The notes under the pieces are model-generated. The model ran no database searches. It had not been told where the DNA came from and worked only from the letters and a program-made list of their open reading frames with translations. From assembly GCA_964584665.1 (NCBI GenBank), contig CAZPAO010000026.1, forward strand, positions 1-30,740: a stretch of DNA of 30,740 nucleotides, written 5' to 3'. Of this stretch, positions 22,705 to 30,740 are shown in pieces (within the stretch, counting starts at the first letter, position 1; each line of letters opens with the position of its first letter). The DNA is from DASUBN01 sp964584665 (GTDB lineage Bacteria > Pseudomonadota > Gammaproteobacteria > Natronospirales > REEB76). Position numbers and translations under genes: made by a program.

Positions 22705-24630
22705 ATGCAAGGCATCCCGGTCCTGAAACGCGCGCTCGGCCTGCTCACGCTCCTCGGCCTCCTCCTGCTCGCCGGCTGCGGCACCACGCCCGCGCGCGAA
22801 GTGCCGGTGACCCGCGGCGAGGCAGCCCAGCTCGAAGCAGCCGGCAAGTACGCCGACGCCGCCGCGGTGGACGAGAAGCTCGCCGCCGCCGCGCAGCCGG
22901 CCCAGCGCAGCGAACTCCTGGTGAGCGCCGCCGAAGACTGGCAGCTCGCGGGCAACAGCCAGCGCGCCGCGGCTTTGCTGGCGGAAGTGCACGAGAAGGC
23001 TCCATATCCGGCGCTCGCCGCCCGCATCGCGATCCTGAAAGCGAGCCTGGCCCTCGCCCAGCATCAGCCCCAGGCGGCATTGCCGCCCCTCAAGATCCCG
23101 CTGGCGCCGCTACCGGCGGAGCTGAAAGCCAAGGCGCTCCTGGTGCGCGGCCAGGCGCATCTCGCCTTGAACGACCTCCCCGCCGCGGTGCAGGACTGGA
23201 GCGAGCGCGAGACCTACCTCACCCCCAACAGCCCCGACGTGACGGCCAACCACCAGCTCATCTGGAACACCCTCACCGAGACCCATACGCCGGTGGACCT
23301 GACGAAGCTGCCCGCCTCGCTCTCGAGCGCGACCCGCGGCTGGCTGGAACTCGCGGCCATCTCCCGCGGCAGCTGGCAGCAACCCGAGAAGTTCGAGGCC
23401 CAGATCAGGCAGTGGCAGGCCAAGTATCCGCAGCATCCGGCGGCAGGCGACGTGGTCCCGACCCTGATCGCGAAGCAGGAAGCGCTCACCGCCTTCCCGC
23501 CCAAGGTGGCGGTGCTCCTGCCCCTCTCCGGCAACTTCCAGTCCCCGGCGGACGCGGTGCGGGACGGGCTGTTCGCCGCCTACTACCAGATCGGCGGCAC
23601 CCGCGCGCCCAGCATCACCCTCTATGACTCCGGCACCACCGCCGCCAGCGCCCAGGCCGCTTATCAACAGGCGGTCACGGATGGCGCGAGCATGGTGATC
23701 GGGCCTCTCACCAAGGACGCGGTGGCGGGCCTCGCCTCCCAGTCCTCGCTGCCGGTGCCGGTGCTGGCGCTGAACTATCTCGACAATAACCGCGCCGGCC
23801 CCACGGGCTTCTACCAGTTCGGCCTGTTGCCGGAGGGCGAAGCAGCCCAGGCAGCCGAGCGCGCGGTGGCGGAAGGCCGCACCCGCGCCATCGCGCTCGT
23901 CTCCGGCGACGACTTCGGCGCGCGCATGTTCAACGCCTTCTCGGCGCGCTTCGCCGAACTCGGCGGCACCCTGCTCGGCATGCAGACCTTCGCGCCCGGC
24001 AGCAAGCCGGATGCCATCGACGGCATCCTCACCCAGGGCTTCGACCTGGATGCCAGCAACGCACGCGTGCAGCGGCTGGCCGCCACCCTGGGGCAGCACC
24101 TCGACTACGACCCGCGACGCCGCCTGGACGTGCAGTTCATCTTCCTGGCCGCCAATGCGGCGGATGCCCGCACCATCCAGCCCCAGATCGCCTTCAACCA
24201 CGGCGAGGACCTGCCGGTGTACTCCACCTCCAAGGTCTACGAGCTGGACGACAACGTGGACAACACGCTGCTGAACGGGCTGATCTTCGACGACATGCCC
24301 TGGACCCTGGAAGACAAGGGCTCGGTGGCGGACATGCGCGACACCCTCGCCAAGTACTGGCCCAATAACTTCGCCGGCAACAGCCGCCTCTATGCGCTCG
24401 GCTTCGATGCCTACCGGCTGGTACCGCTGCTCTACAACACCCACGCCATCGGCACGCCACTGCAGGGCGTCACCGGCCTCTTGAGCCTGGATGCGGACGG
24501 CCGCGTGCACCGGCGCCTGGACTGGGCGGACTTCGACGACGGCTCCGTGGAACTGCTGGCGCCGGTGGACCTGCCGGCCGCCTCACCGGTGAACGCCGTG
24601 CAGCCGGTCCAGCCCGCCTCGAGCCCGTGA
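22705..24630 (+). CDS. lpoA: Penicillin-binding protein activator LpoA (lipoprotein)
   Basis: Outer-membrane lipoprotein that activates PBP1A across the periplasm. The 641-residue product starts with a lipoprotein signal (MQGIPVLKRALGLLTLLGLL, lipobox LAGC, lipidated Cys25), then a TPR-like helical domain rich in alanine (about 30-260), then a periplasmic-binding-protein-like domain starting at KVAVLLPLSGNFQSPADAVRDG. An ATG 42 bp upstream would spoil the signal peptide, so the inner ATG is preferred. The stop overlaps the yraN start (GTGA). LpoA is confined to gammaproteobacteria and supports the host assignment. Confidence 0.93.
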   Translation: MQGIPVLKRALGLLTLLGLLLLAGCGTTPAREVPVTRGEAAQLEAAGKYADAAAVDEKLAAAAQPAQRSELLVSAAEDWQLAGNSQRAAALLAEVHEKAPYPALAARIAILKASLALAQHQPQAALPPLKIPLAPLPAELKAKALLVRGQAHLALNDLPAAVQDWSERETYLTPNSPDVTANHQLIWNTLTETHTPVDLTKLPASLSSATRGWLELAAISRGSWQQPEKFEAQIRQWQAKYPQHPAAGDVVPTLIAKQEALTAFPPKVAVLLPLSGNFQSPADAVRDGLFAAYYQIGGTRAPSITLYDSGTTAASAQAAYQQAVTDGASMVIGPLTKDAVAGLASQSSLPVPVLALNYLDNNRAGPTGFYQFGLLPEGEAAQAAERAVAEGRTRAIALVSGDDFGARMFNAFSARFAELGGTLLGMQTFAPGSKPDAIDGILTQGFDLDASNARVQRLAATLGQHLDYDPRRRLDVQFIFLAANAADARTIQPQIAFNHGEDLPVYSTSKVYELDDNVDNTLLNGLIFDDMPWTLEDKGSVADMRDTLAKYWPNNFAGNSRLYALGFDAYRLVPLLYNTHAIGTPLQGVTGLLSLDADGRVHRRLDWADFDDGSVELLAPVDLPAASPVNAVQPVQPASSP

Positions 24631-25001
24631 GTTCGCCCAAGCACCTGGAGTCGGGCCAGCAGGCGGAACGGCTGGCCCTCGAGATGCTTGAATCCAAGGG
24701 CCTCACGCTCCATACCCGCAACTACCGCTGTCCCCAGGGTGAGCTGGACCTGGTGCTCATGGACGGGGCCGGCACGCTGGTGGTGGTGGAAGTCCGCTAC
24801 CGGCAGGATGCCAGCCGTGGCAGCGCCGCCGAGACCGTGGGCGCCTCCAAGCAGCGCAAGCTGACCCTGGCGACCCAGCATCTGCTCAGCCGGCAGCCGG
24901 AACTCAAGCGCCGGCCGCTGCGCTTCGACGTGGTGGCGGTGACGGGAAGCGAAGGCCCGGCAGCGGTAGAATGGATACAGGACGCTTTCCAGCCCGGTTA
25001 A
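24627..25001 (+). CDS. yraN: UPF0102 protein YraN, predicted nuclease-fold protein
   Basis: YraN proteins have a restriction-endonuclease-like fold related to Holliday-junction resolvases; the cellular role is not established. The 124-residue product has GQQAERLALEMLESKG, then RNYRCPQGELDLVLMD with the acidic residues and VVVEVRYRQ, giving the E...D...ExR pattern of the family. The start is GTG at 24627, overlapping the lpoA stop. The order lpoA-yraN-diaA is as in E. coli. Confidence 0.93.
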   Translation: MSSPKHLESGQQAERLALEMLESKGLTLHTRNYRCPQGELDLVLMDGAGTLVVVEVRYRQDASRGSAAETVGASKQRKLTLATQHLLSRQPELKRRPLRFDVVAVTGSEGPAAVEWIQDAFQPG

Positions 25002-25017
25002 TGATCCCGAGGGGACC

Positions 25018-25608
25018 ATGAATAAGCTCGAAGACCGCATCACGCAGCAATTCAAAGATAGCATCGCCACCAAGCAGGCAGCCCTGCAGGTGCTGGTGCC
25101 CTCCATCCTCAAGGCGGGCCAGCTCATGGCCGAGTCCCTCGGCCACGAAGGCAAGGTGATGAGCTGCGGCAACGGCGGCTCGGCGGCGGACTCCCAGCAC
25201 TTCTCGGCGGAGCTGCTCAACCGCTACGAGCGCGAACGCCCAGGCATCGCCGGCATCGCGCTCACCACCGACACCTCGACCCTGACCTCGATCTCGAACG
25301 ACTACGAGTACAACGAGATCTTCTCCAAGCAGGTGCGTGCACTCGGCCGCCGGGGCGACGTGCTGCTGGCCATCTCCACCTCCGGCAACTCCCCCAACGT
25401 GATGCGCGCCATCGACGCGGCCCACGAGAAGGGCATCAAGGTGGTGGCCCTCACCGGCAAGGACGGCGGCAAGATGGCCGCACAGCTGAAGGACGGCGAC
25501 GTGGAGATCCGCGTGCCCGCCAAGGTCACGGCGCGCATCCAGGAAGTGCACCTCCTGGCCCTGCACTGCCTCTGCGACCTCATCGACGAACAGCTGTTCC
25601 CCGCCTGA
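25018..25608 (+). CDS. diaA: DnaA initiator-associating protein DiaA (SIS domain)
   Basis: SIS-fold protein that in E. coli binds DnaA and promotes its assembly at oriC. The 196-residue product equals E. coli DiaA in length and has the sugar-phosphate-binding motifs SCGNGGSAADSQHFSAEL and LLAISTSGNSPNV. The related GmhA (sedoheptulose-7-phosphate isomerase) is the main alternative; the place after lpoA-yraN favours DiaA. A GAGGGGACC stands just ahead of the ATG. Confidence 0.9.
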   Translation: MNKLEDRITQQFKDSIATKQAALQVLVPSILKAGQLMAESLGHEGKVMSCGNGGSAADSQHFSAELLNRYERERPGIAGIALTTDTSTLTSISNDYEYNEIFSKQVRALGRRGDVLLAISTSGNSPNVMRAIDAAHEKGIKVVALTGKDGGKMAAQLKDGDVEIRVPAKVTARIQEVHLLALHCLCDLIDEQLFPA

Positions 25609-25612
25609 TCCC

Positions 25613-27007
25613 GTGAGCGGCAGCGCCCGTCTCCCCGCCGCATTCCTCTCGCGGCTCGCCGAGGCGGTGGGGGCCGAGGACCTCTATACCGACCCCGCCG
25701 ACCGCTGGCCCTACGGCTACGACAACAGCCGCCGCCACACCCTGCCCGACGCCGTGGCCTTCGCCGCCTCCCACGCCGAAGTGCTGGCGGTGGTGCGCCT
25801 GTGCAACGAGTTCAAGGTGCCGCTCACGGCGCGCGGCCTCGGCAGCAGCACCACGGGCTCCGCCGTGCCGGTGCAGGGCGGACTGGTGCTGGCGCTGGAG
25901 CGCATGAACCGCATCCTCTCGGTGGACAGCGCCAACCGGGCACTGGTGGTGGAGACCGGCGCCACCAACACAGCGGTGCAGGAAGCGGCCGCGAAGCATG
26001 GTTTCTTCTGGCCCCCGGACCCCACTTCCGCCAGCTACTCCACCGTGGGCGGCAACCTCGCCTGCGGCGCGGGTGGCCCCAAAGCGGTGAAGTACGGCAC
26101 CACCCGCGAGAACGTGCTGGGCCTGCGCGCCGTCACCGGCGCCGGCCAGGAACTGGTGGCGGGCGTCTACACCACCAAGGGCGCCATGGGCTATGACTTC
26201 ACGCGCCTGCTGATCGGCTCCGAGGGCACGCTCGCCGTCATCACCGAGGCCACCCTCAAGCTCACGCCCAAGCCGGAGGCGGTGCGCACTCTGCGCGCCA
26301 TCTACTCGGACATGACCGCGGCGGCCGCGGCGGTCTCGCGCATCATGGCCCAGCCGGTCACCCCCTGCGTGCTGGAGTTCATCGACGGCCCCTCCATCGG
26401 CATGATCCGGGGCTACGCGGACAACGACCTGCCGGCGGACGCCGGCGCCATGCTGCTCATCGAAGTGGACGGCCGTCCCGAGGAACTGGATGCTTCCGCC
26501 GCGGCGGTGGGCCAAGCCGCCCAAGGCCCCGGCTGCATGGAGTTCCGCGCCGCGCGGGACGCGAAGGAGTCCGCATCGCTATGGGCTTCCCGCAAGGCCC
26601 TCTCCCCGGCCCTGCGCAAGATCGCGCCCAAGAAGATCAACGAGGACGTGGTGGTGCCGGTGTCGCGCATGGCGGACTTCATCACCCGGCTGGCGGAACT
26701 CTCGAAACAATACGGCGTGCCCATCGTGAACTTCGGCCACGCCGGCAACGGCAACATACACGTGAACCTGCTGGTGGACCCAGACGACGCGGCCCAGATG
26801 AAGAACGCGGAACCCTGCCTGCGGGAAGTGTTCAAGACGGTGCTGGACATGCGCGGCACCCTCTCGGGCGAGCACGGCGTGGGGCTGGAGAAGCGCCCGT
26901 TCATGGGGCTGGAATTCGACGCGCCGACCCTGGATCTGATGCGTCGCATCAAGCGGGATTTCGACCCCAACGGCATCCTGAACCCTGGGAAACTGCTTCC
27001 TGACTAA
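25613..27007 (+). CDS. FAD-linked oxidase (GlcD / D-lactate dehydrogenase type)
   Basis: Flavin enzyme of the FAD-binding PCMH type acting on 2-hydroxy acids such as glycolate or D-lactate. The 464-residue product has the FAD-binding half (PLTARGLGSSTTGSAVPVQGG, STVGGNLACGAGG, GYDFTRLLIGSEGTLAVITEA) and the C-terminal catalytic half with GHAGNGNIHVNLLVDP and GTLSGEHGVGLEKRPFM. The start is GTG 4 bp after the diaA stop, so it is probably cotranscribed. It takes the place of yraP in the E. coli order. Exact substrate is not determined by sequence. Confidence 0.9.
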   Translation: MSGSARLPAAFLSRLAEAVGAEDLYTDPADRWPYGYDNSRRHTLPDAVAFAASHAEVLAVVRLCNEFKVPLTARGLGSSTTGSAVPVQGGLVLALERMNRILSVDSANRALVVETGATNTAVQEAAAKHGFFWPPDPTSASYSTVGGNLACGAGGPKAVKYGTTRENVLGLRAVTGAGQELVAGVYTTKGAMGYDFTRLLIGSEGTLAVITEATLKLTPKPEAVRTLRAIYSDMTAAAAAVSRIMAQPVTPCVLEFIDGPSIGMIRGYADNDLPADAGAMLLIEVDGRPEELDASAAAVGQAAQGPGCMEFRAARDAKESASLWASRKALSPALRKIAPKKINEDVVVPVSRMADFITRLAELSKQYGVPIVNFGHAGNGNIHVNLLVDPDDAAQMKNAEPCLREVFKTVLDMRGTLSGEHGVGLEKRPFMGLEFDAPTLDLMRRIKRDFDPNGILNPGKLLPD

Positions 27008-27045
27008 ATGCTCCGCTAAAAGCGTCGTGAGCGGACGAGGCGAGA

Positions 27046-27060
27046 GGGAGGGAGGGAGGG
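27046..27060 (+). other. G-quadruplex motif after the FAD oxidase gene
   Basis: Four GGG runs separated by single A residues lie 38 bp past the oxidase stop, on the coding strand. Such G3N1 repeats are known to form very stable quadruplexes in DNA and RNA. The 123-bp convergent gap has no canonical terminator, so this element may help end or stabilise the message. Confidence 0.55.
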
Positions 27061-27130
27061 AGTGCACTCTGATGTGCATGACCGACTGCGAGTCCGAAGC
27101 CCAACAACACCCTACCGAGCGCAGCCGCTT

Positions 27131-27700
27131 TTAGTGGATGTTGAAGTCTCGTCCTGCCGTCATCAGATAATCGTAGAGATTGTCGTACTGCTTCAGGTCC
27201 TTGCGCACCAGCAGCGGATCAACCAGCGTGCGGGACTGCTCGCCGATCTCGCGCCAGTCAGAGTTCTCCAGCCAGCGCACCGCCTGCGGGAACACGTCCA
27301 CTTCCTCGCTGCGGATGTGGCTGGCATGCTCCGTGCAGTACGCGGTCCCGATCTGTTTCACCTGCCGGCAGGCCTCCAGGTCGCCGGCCTGGGCGCTGTG
27401 GATGCGCCGGAGCAAGGAGGCCTCACGGCGGCGGAAGTTCTGGTGCTGATCGTGGAGCCGCGAGCAAACCGTGCGGGTCTCCGGCGCGTGCTGGATGAGC
27501 CGGGCGAAGATCAGCTCCTCCACCGGATGGTGGATCACCCCGGGATAGTCGCGCATATAGCTGATGGCGTTGTTGAGCAACAGGAAACCCGCGGGATCCT
27601 GCCCCTCCTTGAGGGAATCCACCTGCAAGCGGATGAGCGTGAGGACGCGCTCCATATTGCGGTGCGCATCGGTCAATTCCTGTGCTATGTCATCGTACAT
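27131..27700 (-). CDS. Hemerythrin-domain protein
   Basis: Di-iron hemerythrin-like four-helix protein that could bind O2 or NO or sense redox. The product has the ligands in order: H in LTDAHRNMERVL, HHPVEELIF (H and E of the HxxxE motif), HDQHQNF, and a late EHASHIRSEE with the last His and Glu. The ATG at 27698-27700 gives about 189 residues starting at the domain; an ATG at 27779-27781 would add 27 residues of low homology appearance. Neither has a strong ribosome site. The next gene upstream is an Fnr-type regulator, so redox control is plausible. Confidence 0.88.
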   Translation of the reverse strand: MYDDIAQELTDAHRNMERVLTLIRLQVDSLKEGQDPAGFLLLNNAISYMRDYPGVIHHPVEELIFARLIQHAPETRTVCSRLHDQHQNFRRREASLLRRIHSAQAGDLEACRQVKQIGTAYCTEHASHIRSEEVDVFPQAVRWLENSDWREIGEQSRTLVDPLLVRKDLKQYDNLYDYLMTAGRDFNIH

Positions 27701-27861
27701 GGGGTTTACGCATATCCTTTCGTGCAGCCCGGTCACGGTGCCGCGTGGCTGCGTCGAAGGACCACTCTCTTTTGTGTTCATGTAGCTAACAGTACACGCA
27801 GGATGACTGCGGTCCCGTGCACCAAATCACAAACCGACATCCCACTCCCGATAATCCCCTA

Positions 27862-28587
27862 TCAACCCGTCTTGGCTATGTCCCCGATTTGACGCATATT
27901 CAACAGTGTCAAACCATCGCGGCTGGATTCCACCAATCCTTCCGCTTCGAAACGCAACAGCACCCGCGTGACCGTATCAGCGCTCAGACGTAAATAGTTT
28001 CCGATCTCCTGGCGGGACATGGGCAAGCCCAATTCCGTCGCAGAGCGACCATTGCTGCTGTTGCGCTGAGAGAGGTTCATGAGGAAGCCCGCCACACGCT
28101 CATCCGGGGCGCTATCTAGAGTGTAGCCGGCACTGTAGACCCCATCCCGGCTCACCAGCCTGAGGATCTGGCGGCGCAGGCCGTCGCTGCTCTCCATCAG
28201 CGTGGTCAGCGCCGCGTAGGGTAGCGCGCAGATGGCGCTGTCCTTCAGGGCGATGGCGTTGGACTCATGACGCCGGGGATAGATGCCGTCCACACCGACG
28301 AGCTCGCCGGGAAAGACGAAGCCCAGCACCCGCTCGCGGCCCGCAGCATCGAGCCGGTAGTTCTTGAAGGCCCCGCTGCGCACCACGTACACCGCGCGCA
28401 GGGCTTCACCGAAACGGAACAGATGGTCGCCCGCGCTCAAGGTGGCGGATCGGTCCACGATGCGCTCGAGGCGCTCGATGTCATTATGTTCGAGGTCCCA
28501 GGGGAGACAGGCTGGTTGCAGCGTGCAGACTGAGCATCCCTGCAGGGTTTGCGGTGGATGTCCCGTGCCCGTCTTCTTCCGATGCAT
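27862..28587 (-). CDS. fnr: Fnr-type oxygen-responsive regulator (CRP/FNR family)
   Basis: Transcription factor that in the absence of oxygen holds a [4Fe-4S] cluster and dimerises on DNA. With ATG at 28585-28587 (AGGAA 6 nt before), the 241-residue product has all four cluster cysteines: Cys18, Cys21, Cys27 (CSVCTLQPACLP) and Cys120 (SAICALP), then the cAMP-receptor-like beta barrel and the helix-turn-helix LPMSRQEIGNYLRLSADTVTRVLLRFEAEG. In the recognition helix E. coli FNR has ExxSR; here it is DxxTR, so target specificity may differ a little. Next gene downstream is hemerythrin. Confidence 0.9.
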   Translation of the reverse strand: MHRKKTGTGHPPQTLQGCSVCTLQPACLPWDLEHNDIERLERIVDRSATLSAGDHLFRFGEALRAVYVVRSGAFKNYRLDAAGRERVLGFVFPGELVGVDGIYPRRHESNAIALKDSAICALPYAALTTLMESSDGLRRQILRLVSRDGVYSAGYTLDSAPDERVAGFLMNLSQRNSSNGRSATELGLPMSRQEIGNYLRLSADTVTRVLLRFEAEGLVESSRDGLTLLNMRQIGDIAKTG

Positions 28588-28714
28588 CACGTTTCCTGCG
28601 CTGGCGCGACGCGGGCCCGATGGCCTGCTGCTATCGGCGGAGTATATAACAGGACACCGATGGGACCGGGATTTTACCTATCGGCGGCTCCGGCCGATGC
28701 GATACGACGGGTCG

Positions 28715-29206
28715 TCAATCGCCGAGCAGGCGACGGTAGAGCGCCTCGTCGTCAGTGTCGAAGCAGCAGGCGACGATCCGCTCGAACCCAGTCCCGGTCT
28801 CGCGCATCACGCCGATGGCGATGCGCGCCGCCGGTTCCTTGGGATAACCGTAGACGCCAGTGCTGATGCAAGGGAAGGCGATACTGAGGGCCTGCTGTGC
28901 GGCCGCGAGCCTGAACGAATTACGATAGCAATCTTCCAGGAGCTGCGGCTCACCGAGGGCCCCGCCGCGCCACACCGGCCCCGGCGTATGCACCACCCAG
29001 CGGGCCTTGAGGCGGAACCCGGGCGTGATGCGCGCCTCGCCCGTAGGGCAGCCGTGCAGGCGGCGGCAGGCTTCCTTGAGTTCGGGCCCGGCCGCGCGGT
29101 GGATGGCGCCATCCACCCCCCCGCCTCCCAGCAGACTCTCGTTGGCGGCGTTGACGATGACATCCACGTCCAGCTGCGTGATGTCGCCCTGGACGATCTC
29201 GATCAC
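28715..29206 (-). CDS. Macrodomain protein, probable O-acetyl-ADP-ribose deacetylase
   Basis: Macrodomains bind ADP-ribose; this bacterial class removes acetyl or ADP-ribosyl groups. The 163-residue product is a single macrodomain with IVNAANESLLGGGGVDGAIHR (about 17-37), the PCISTGVYGYPKEPAARIA loop and the strand IVACCFDTDDEALYRRLL. Length and motifs match YmdB-type proteins. The start is GTG at 29204-29206, overlapping the stop of the DUF4442 gene (GTGA). Confidence 0.93.
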   Translation of the reverse strand: MIEIVQGDITQLDVDVIVNAANESLLGGGGVDGAIHRAAGPELKEACRRLHGCPTGEARITPGFRLKARWVVHTPGPVWRGGALGEPQLLEDCYRNSFRLAAAQQALSIAFPCISTGVYGYPKEPAARIAIGVMRETGTGFERIVACCFDTDDEALYRRLLGD

Positions 29207-29697
29207 GGTTTCTTCTTTGGCCTCCAGGCCCAGACGAACTCCGCATCCACCGTGGTCTCGCCGGTCTCGTCGGTGATCTTCACCGGCACCACGATCTCAC
29301 CCTTCTCCTCGATCCAGAAACGCTCGCGCATCTCGGCCGAGAGCGTGGCCTCGGCCCGCAAGGCGCCCTTGGAACGCCGGGTGTAGGCGATGCGCATATT
29401 CTTCAGCAGCGGCAGCTTGTCGTCCGGCACGCTCATGCCGAACACGGCGCCGGTGGCGGTCTCCCCCAGCAGCGCCACGGCCGCGGCGTGGAGCGTGCCG
29501 ATGTGATTCTGCACCTTGCGGCGGTTGCGGATGGTGAGGACTGCCCGCTCTTCCGTGAGCGCCTCGAACTTGAGGCCCGCGGTGCGCACGAAGGGCACGG
29601 TGCCGCCGAAGGCCCAGGTGATCAAGATATGCTTGAGCCCATCCGGGAAGCGGTCGAACTTGTGCACGACACGAGATAGGCGGGTACGTCCCGGCAT
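29203..29697 (-). CDS. DUF4442 protein, hotdog-fold thioesterase-like
   Basis: Product of 164 residues with a hotdog-fold pattern: NRRKVQNHIGTLHAAAVALLGETATGAVFG (the HxGTxHxxA-type helix) and strands near KNMRIAYTRRSKGALRAEATL. This matches the DUF4442 acyl-CoA-thioesterase-like family; substrate is unknown. The ATG at 29695-29697 has GGGAG about 7 nt upstream, which decides against an earlier in-frame start. A -10-like TATAGT lies upstream at about 29724-29729. Cotranslated with the macrodomain gene. Confidence 0.85.
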   Translation of the reverse strand: MPGRTRLSRVVHKFDRFPDGLKHILITWAFGGTVPFVRTAGLKFEALTEERAVLTIRNRRKVQNHIGTLHAAAVALLGETATGAVFGMSVPDDKLPLLKNMRIAYTRRSKGALRAEATLSAEMRERFWIEEKGEIVVPVKITDETGETTVDAEFVWAWRPKKKP

Positions 29698-29741
29698 GAT
29701 CACTCCCTTTAGATTGGGACCCACTATAGCCCCAGACGGAT

Positions 29742-29763
29742 GAGGCGGCCTCAAGGCCGCCTC
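29742..29763 (-). terminator. GC-rich hairpin after sspB
   Basis: A perfect 9-bp stem GAGGCGGCC / GGCCGCCTC with loop TCAA lies 3 bp past the sspB stop. No T-run follows on the minus strand, so termination is uncertain, but position fits the end of the sspAB message. Confidence 0.5.
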
Positions 29764-29766
29764 TGT

Positions 29767-30174
29767 TCATTTAATGATCTTGAGAGTGGGTTTCTTGCCA
29801 GACCCAGGCTTGGGTCCGTCGCCGCCGCCCGGTCGGGTGTCCTCCGCGGCGCCCATCTCCGGCTCGCCCTCCGCATCGAACAGCATGCCCTGGCCGCTCT
29901 CATGGGCGTAGACCGCGAGTATCGCCGCCATGGGCACCCGCACGTGGCGCGATACGCCGCCGAAGCGTGCGTCGAACTCCACGTGGTCGGCGCCGAGGTC
30001 GAGGGTGCTGGTGGCCTCGTAACTGATGTTCAGCACCAGCTTGCCGTCCTGGGCGTAGCCGGGCGGGATCTCCACGCCGGCCACGTTCGCGTCCACCACG
30101 AGGTAGGGCGTGGAACCGCTGTCCACGATCCACTGGTGCATGGCACGCAGGAAGTAGGGTTTTCTGGGAAGCAT
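29767..30174 (-). CDS. sspB: ClpXP protease specificity-enhancing factor SspB
   Basis: Adaptor that binds ssrA-tagged and other substrates and hands them to ClpXP. The 135-residue product has the SspB fold signature RKPYFLRAMHQWIVDSGSTPYLVVDA at the N-terminus, NISYEATSTLDLG and VRVPMAAILAVYAHESGQGMLF, then a flexible Gly/Pro-rich tail ending in PTLKIIK, which matches the ClpX-docking tail (LRVVK in E. coli). It follows sspA on the same strand as usual. Confidence 0.95.
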   Translation of the reverse strand: MLPRKPYFLRAMHQWIVDSGSTPYLVVDANVAGVEIPPGYAQDGKLVLNISYEATSTLDLGADHVEFDARFGGVSRHVRVPMAAILAVYAHESGQGMLFDAEGEPEMGAAEDTRPGGGDGPKPGSGKKPTLKIIK

Positions 30175-30239
30175 CTAGGAAGGATAACCCAGGTGCCGGC
30201 GAACCGCTGCGTCTGACGTCACGGAACCGGCGAGGCCCC

Positions 30240-30740
30240 TCAGGAGGGGCGCATCTCGCGTTCGATGTCGGTGAGGCTGAGCTTGAAGGCCGGGCGGTTG
30301 AACAGGCGCTCGGCGTACTTATGGATGGACTTGGCCCCGGCCGGCAGGTCGATCTCGTAGCGCTGCAGGCGCCAGAGGATGGGGGCGATGGAGCAGTCCA
30401 CCAGGGAGAACTCGTCGCTCAGGAAATAGGGCTTCACGGAGAAGGCGTCGGAGGCCGCCAGCAGGCTCTCGCGCAGCATCTTCTTGGCGCGGGCATGGGG
30501 CTTGCTGGGGGACTGCTCGATCTCGTCCACCAGGGTGTACCAGTCCTTCTCGACACGGAACAGCGCCAGGCGGAAACGCGCGCGCGTCACCGGGTCCACC
30601 GGCATCAGCGGCGGGTGCGGGAAACGCTCCTCCAGGTACTCCATGATGATGCGCGGGTCATAGAGCACCAGTTCCCGGTCCACCAGCGTGGGCACGCTGT
30701 TGTAGGGGTTGAGGTCCAGCAGGTCCTCGGGGAGCTTGCT
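30240..30740 (-). CDS. sspA: Stringent starvation protein SspA (partial)
   Basis: Glutathione-transferase-fold protein that binds RNA polymerase and shapes stress responses. The frame runs off the right edge; visible are the end of the thioredoxin-like domain (LPEDLLDLNPYNSVPTL, then DRELVLYDPRIIMEYLEERFPHPPLMP) and the helical domain with FSLVDCSIAPILWRL. These are hallmark SspA segments. It is followed by sspB after 65 bp. Confidence 0.93.
   Translation of the reverse strand, partial: SKLPEDLLDLNPYNSVPTLVDRELVLYDPRIIMEYLEERFPHPPLMPVDPVTRARFRLALFRVEKDWYTLVDEIEQSPSKPHARAKKMLRESLLAASDAFSVKPYFLSDEFSLVDCSIAPILWRLQRYEIDLPAGAKSIHKYAERLFNRPAFKLSLTDIEREMRPS

Noticed and set aside
21462..23627. Long plus-strand reading frame of about 720 codons
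   Set aside because: It runs antisense through rnpB and rsmI and into lpoA in a wrong frame; high GC makes long spurious frames.
23110..24510. Minus-strand frame of 466 codons opposite lpoA
   Set aside because: Antisense shadow of lpoA, with no recognisable protein signature.
28591..28714. Promoter for the Fnr-type gene with TATATA-like box
   Set aside because: A GTTATATAC stretch is present near 28640-28650 but no -35 partner was found, so it was not listed.
1..30740. CRISPR-associated transposon
   Set aside because: No cas gene and no regularly spaced repeat array was found; TniQ is present but stands alone with TnsABC.

Overview
The window is a high-GC gammaproteobacterial chromosome segment carrying an 18.7-kb Tn7-like transposon. 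The host class is inferred from LpoA and from the linked set rsmI-lpoA-yraN-diaA, sspA-sspB, an Fnr regulator with four Fe-S cysteines, and mraZ-rsmH-ftsL-ftsI. The species cannot be told from the sequence.

Layout. 1-2563: the start of the division and cell-wall cluster on the minus strand (ftsI partial, ftsL, rsmH, mraZ, all overlapping), with a clear mraZ promoter and three MraZ boxes. 2564-21311: the transposon. I place its ends from a 25-bp imperfect terminal inverted repeat starting TGTCCC (17 of 25 positions identical, no gaps) and a 5-bp target duplication GCAAA at 2559-2563 and 21312-21316. The right-hand copy lies in the U-tract of the rnpB terminator, so the element sits exactly at the 3' end of the RNase P RNA transcription unit and leaves both the rnpB terminator and the mraZ promoter intact. 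21312-30740: rnpB, rsmI, then lpoA-yraN-diaA-FAD oxidase on the plus strand, then hemerythrin, Fnr-type regulator, macrodomain protein, DUF4442 protein, sspB and sspA (partial) on the minus strand.

Inside the transposon. The transposition genes (small HTH-like protein, tnsA, tnsB/tniA, tnsC/tniB, tniQ) fill 2665-7602 and are read toward the mraZ-side end. There is no CRISPR array or cas gene. The cargo has three parts: (a) an unrecognised 370-residue protein (7701-8813); (b) a tightly overlapped operon, thyX - HD phosphohydrolase - AAA-type ATPase - alpha/beta protein of unknown function (13638 down to 8858), AT-richer than its surroundings; (c) a restriction-modification-like module of a C5 cytosine methyltransferase, a predicted PD-(D/E)XK protein, a Vsr endonuclease, an HNH gene remnant, a DUF6339-like protein, an unknown protein, a GHKL (MutL/MORC-like) ATPase and a small winged-helix-like protein.

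The most interesting candidates for new biology are the thyX-HD-ATPase-unknown operon, which looks like a defence or nucleotide-pool system built around a flavin-dependent thymidylate synthase, and the use of the rnpB terminator as a Tn7-like attachment site. Part (c) resembles the restriction systems with MutL/MORC-type ATPases predicted by Iyer, Abhiman and Aravind, but no helicase was found with it.
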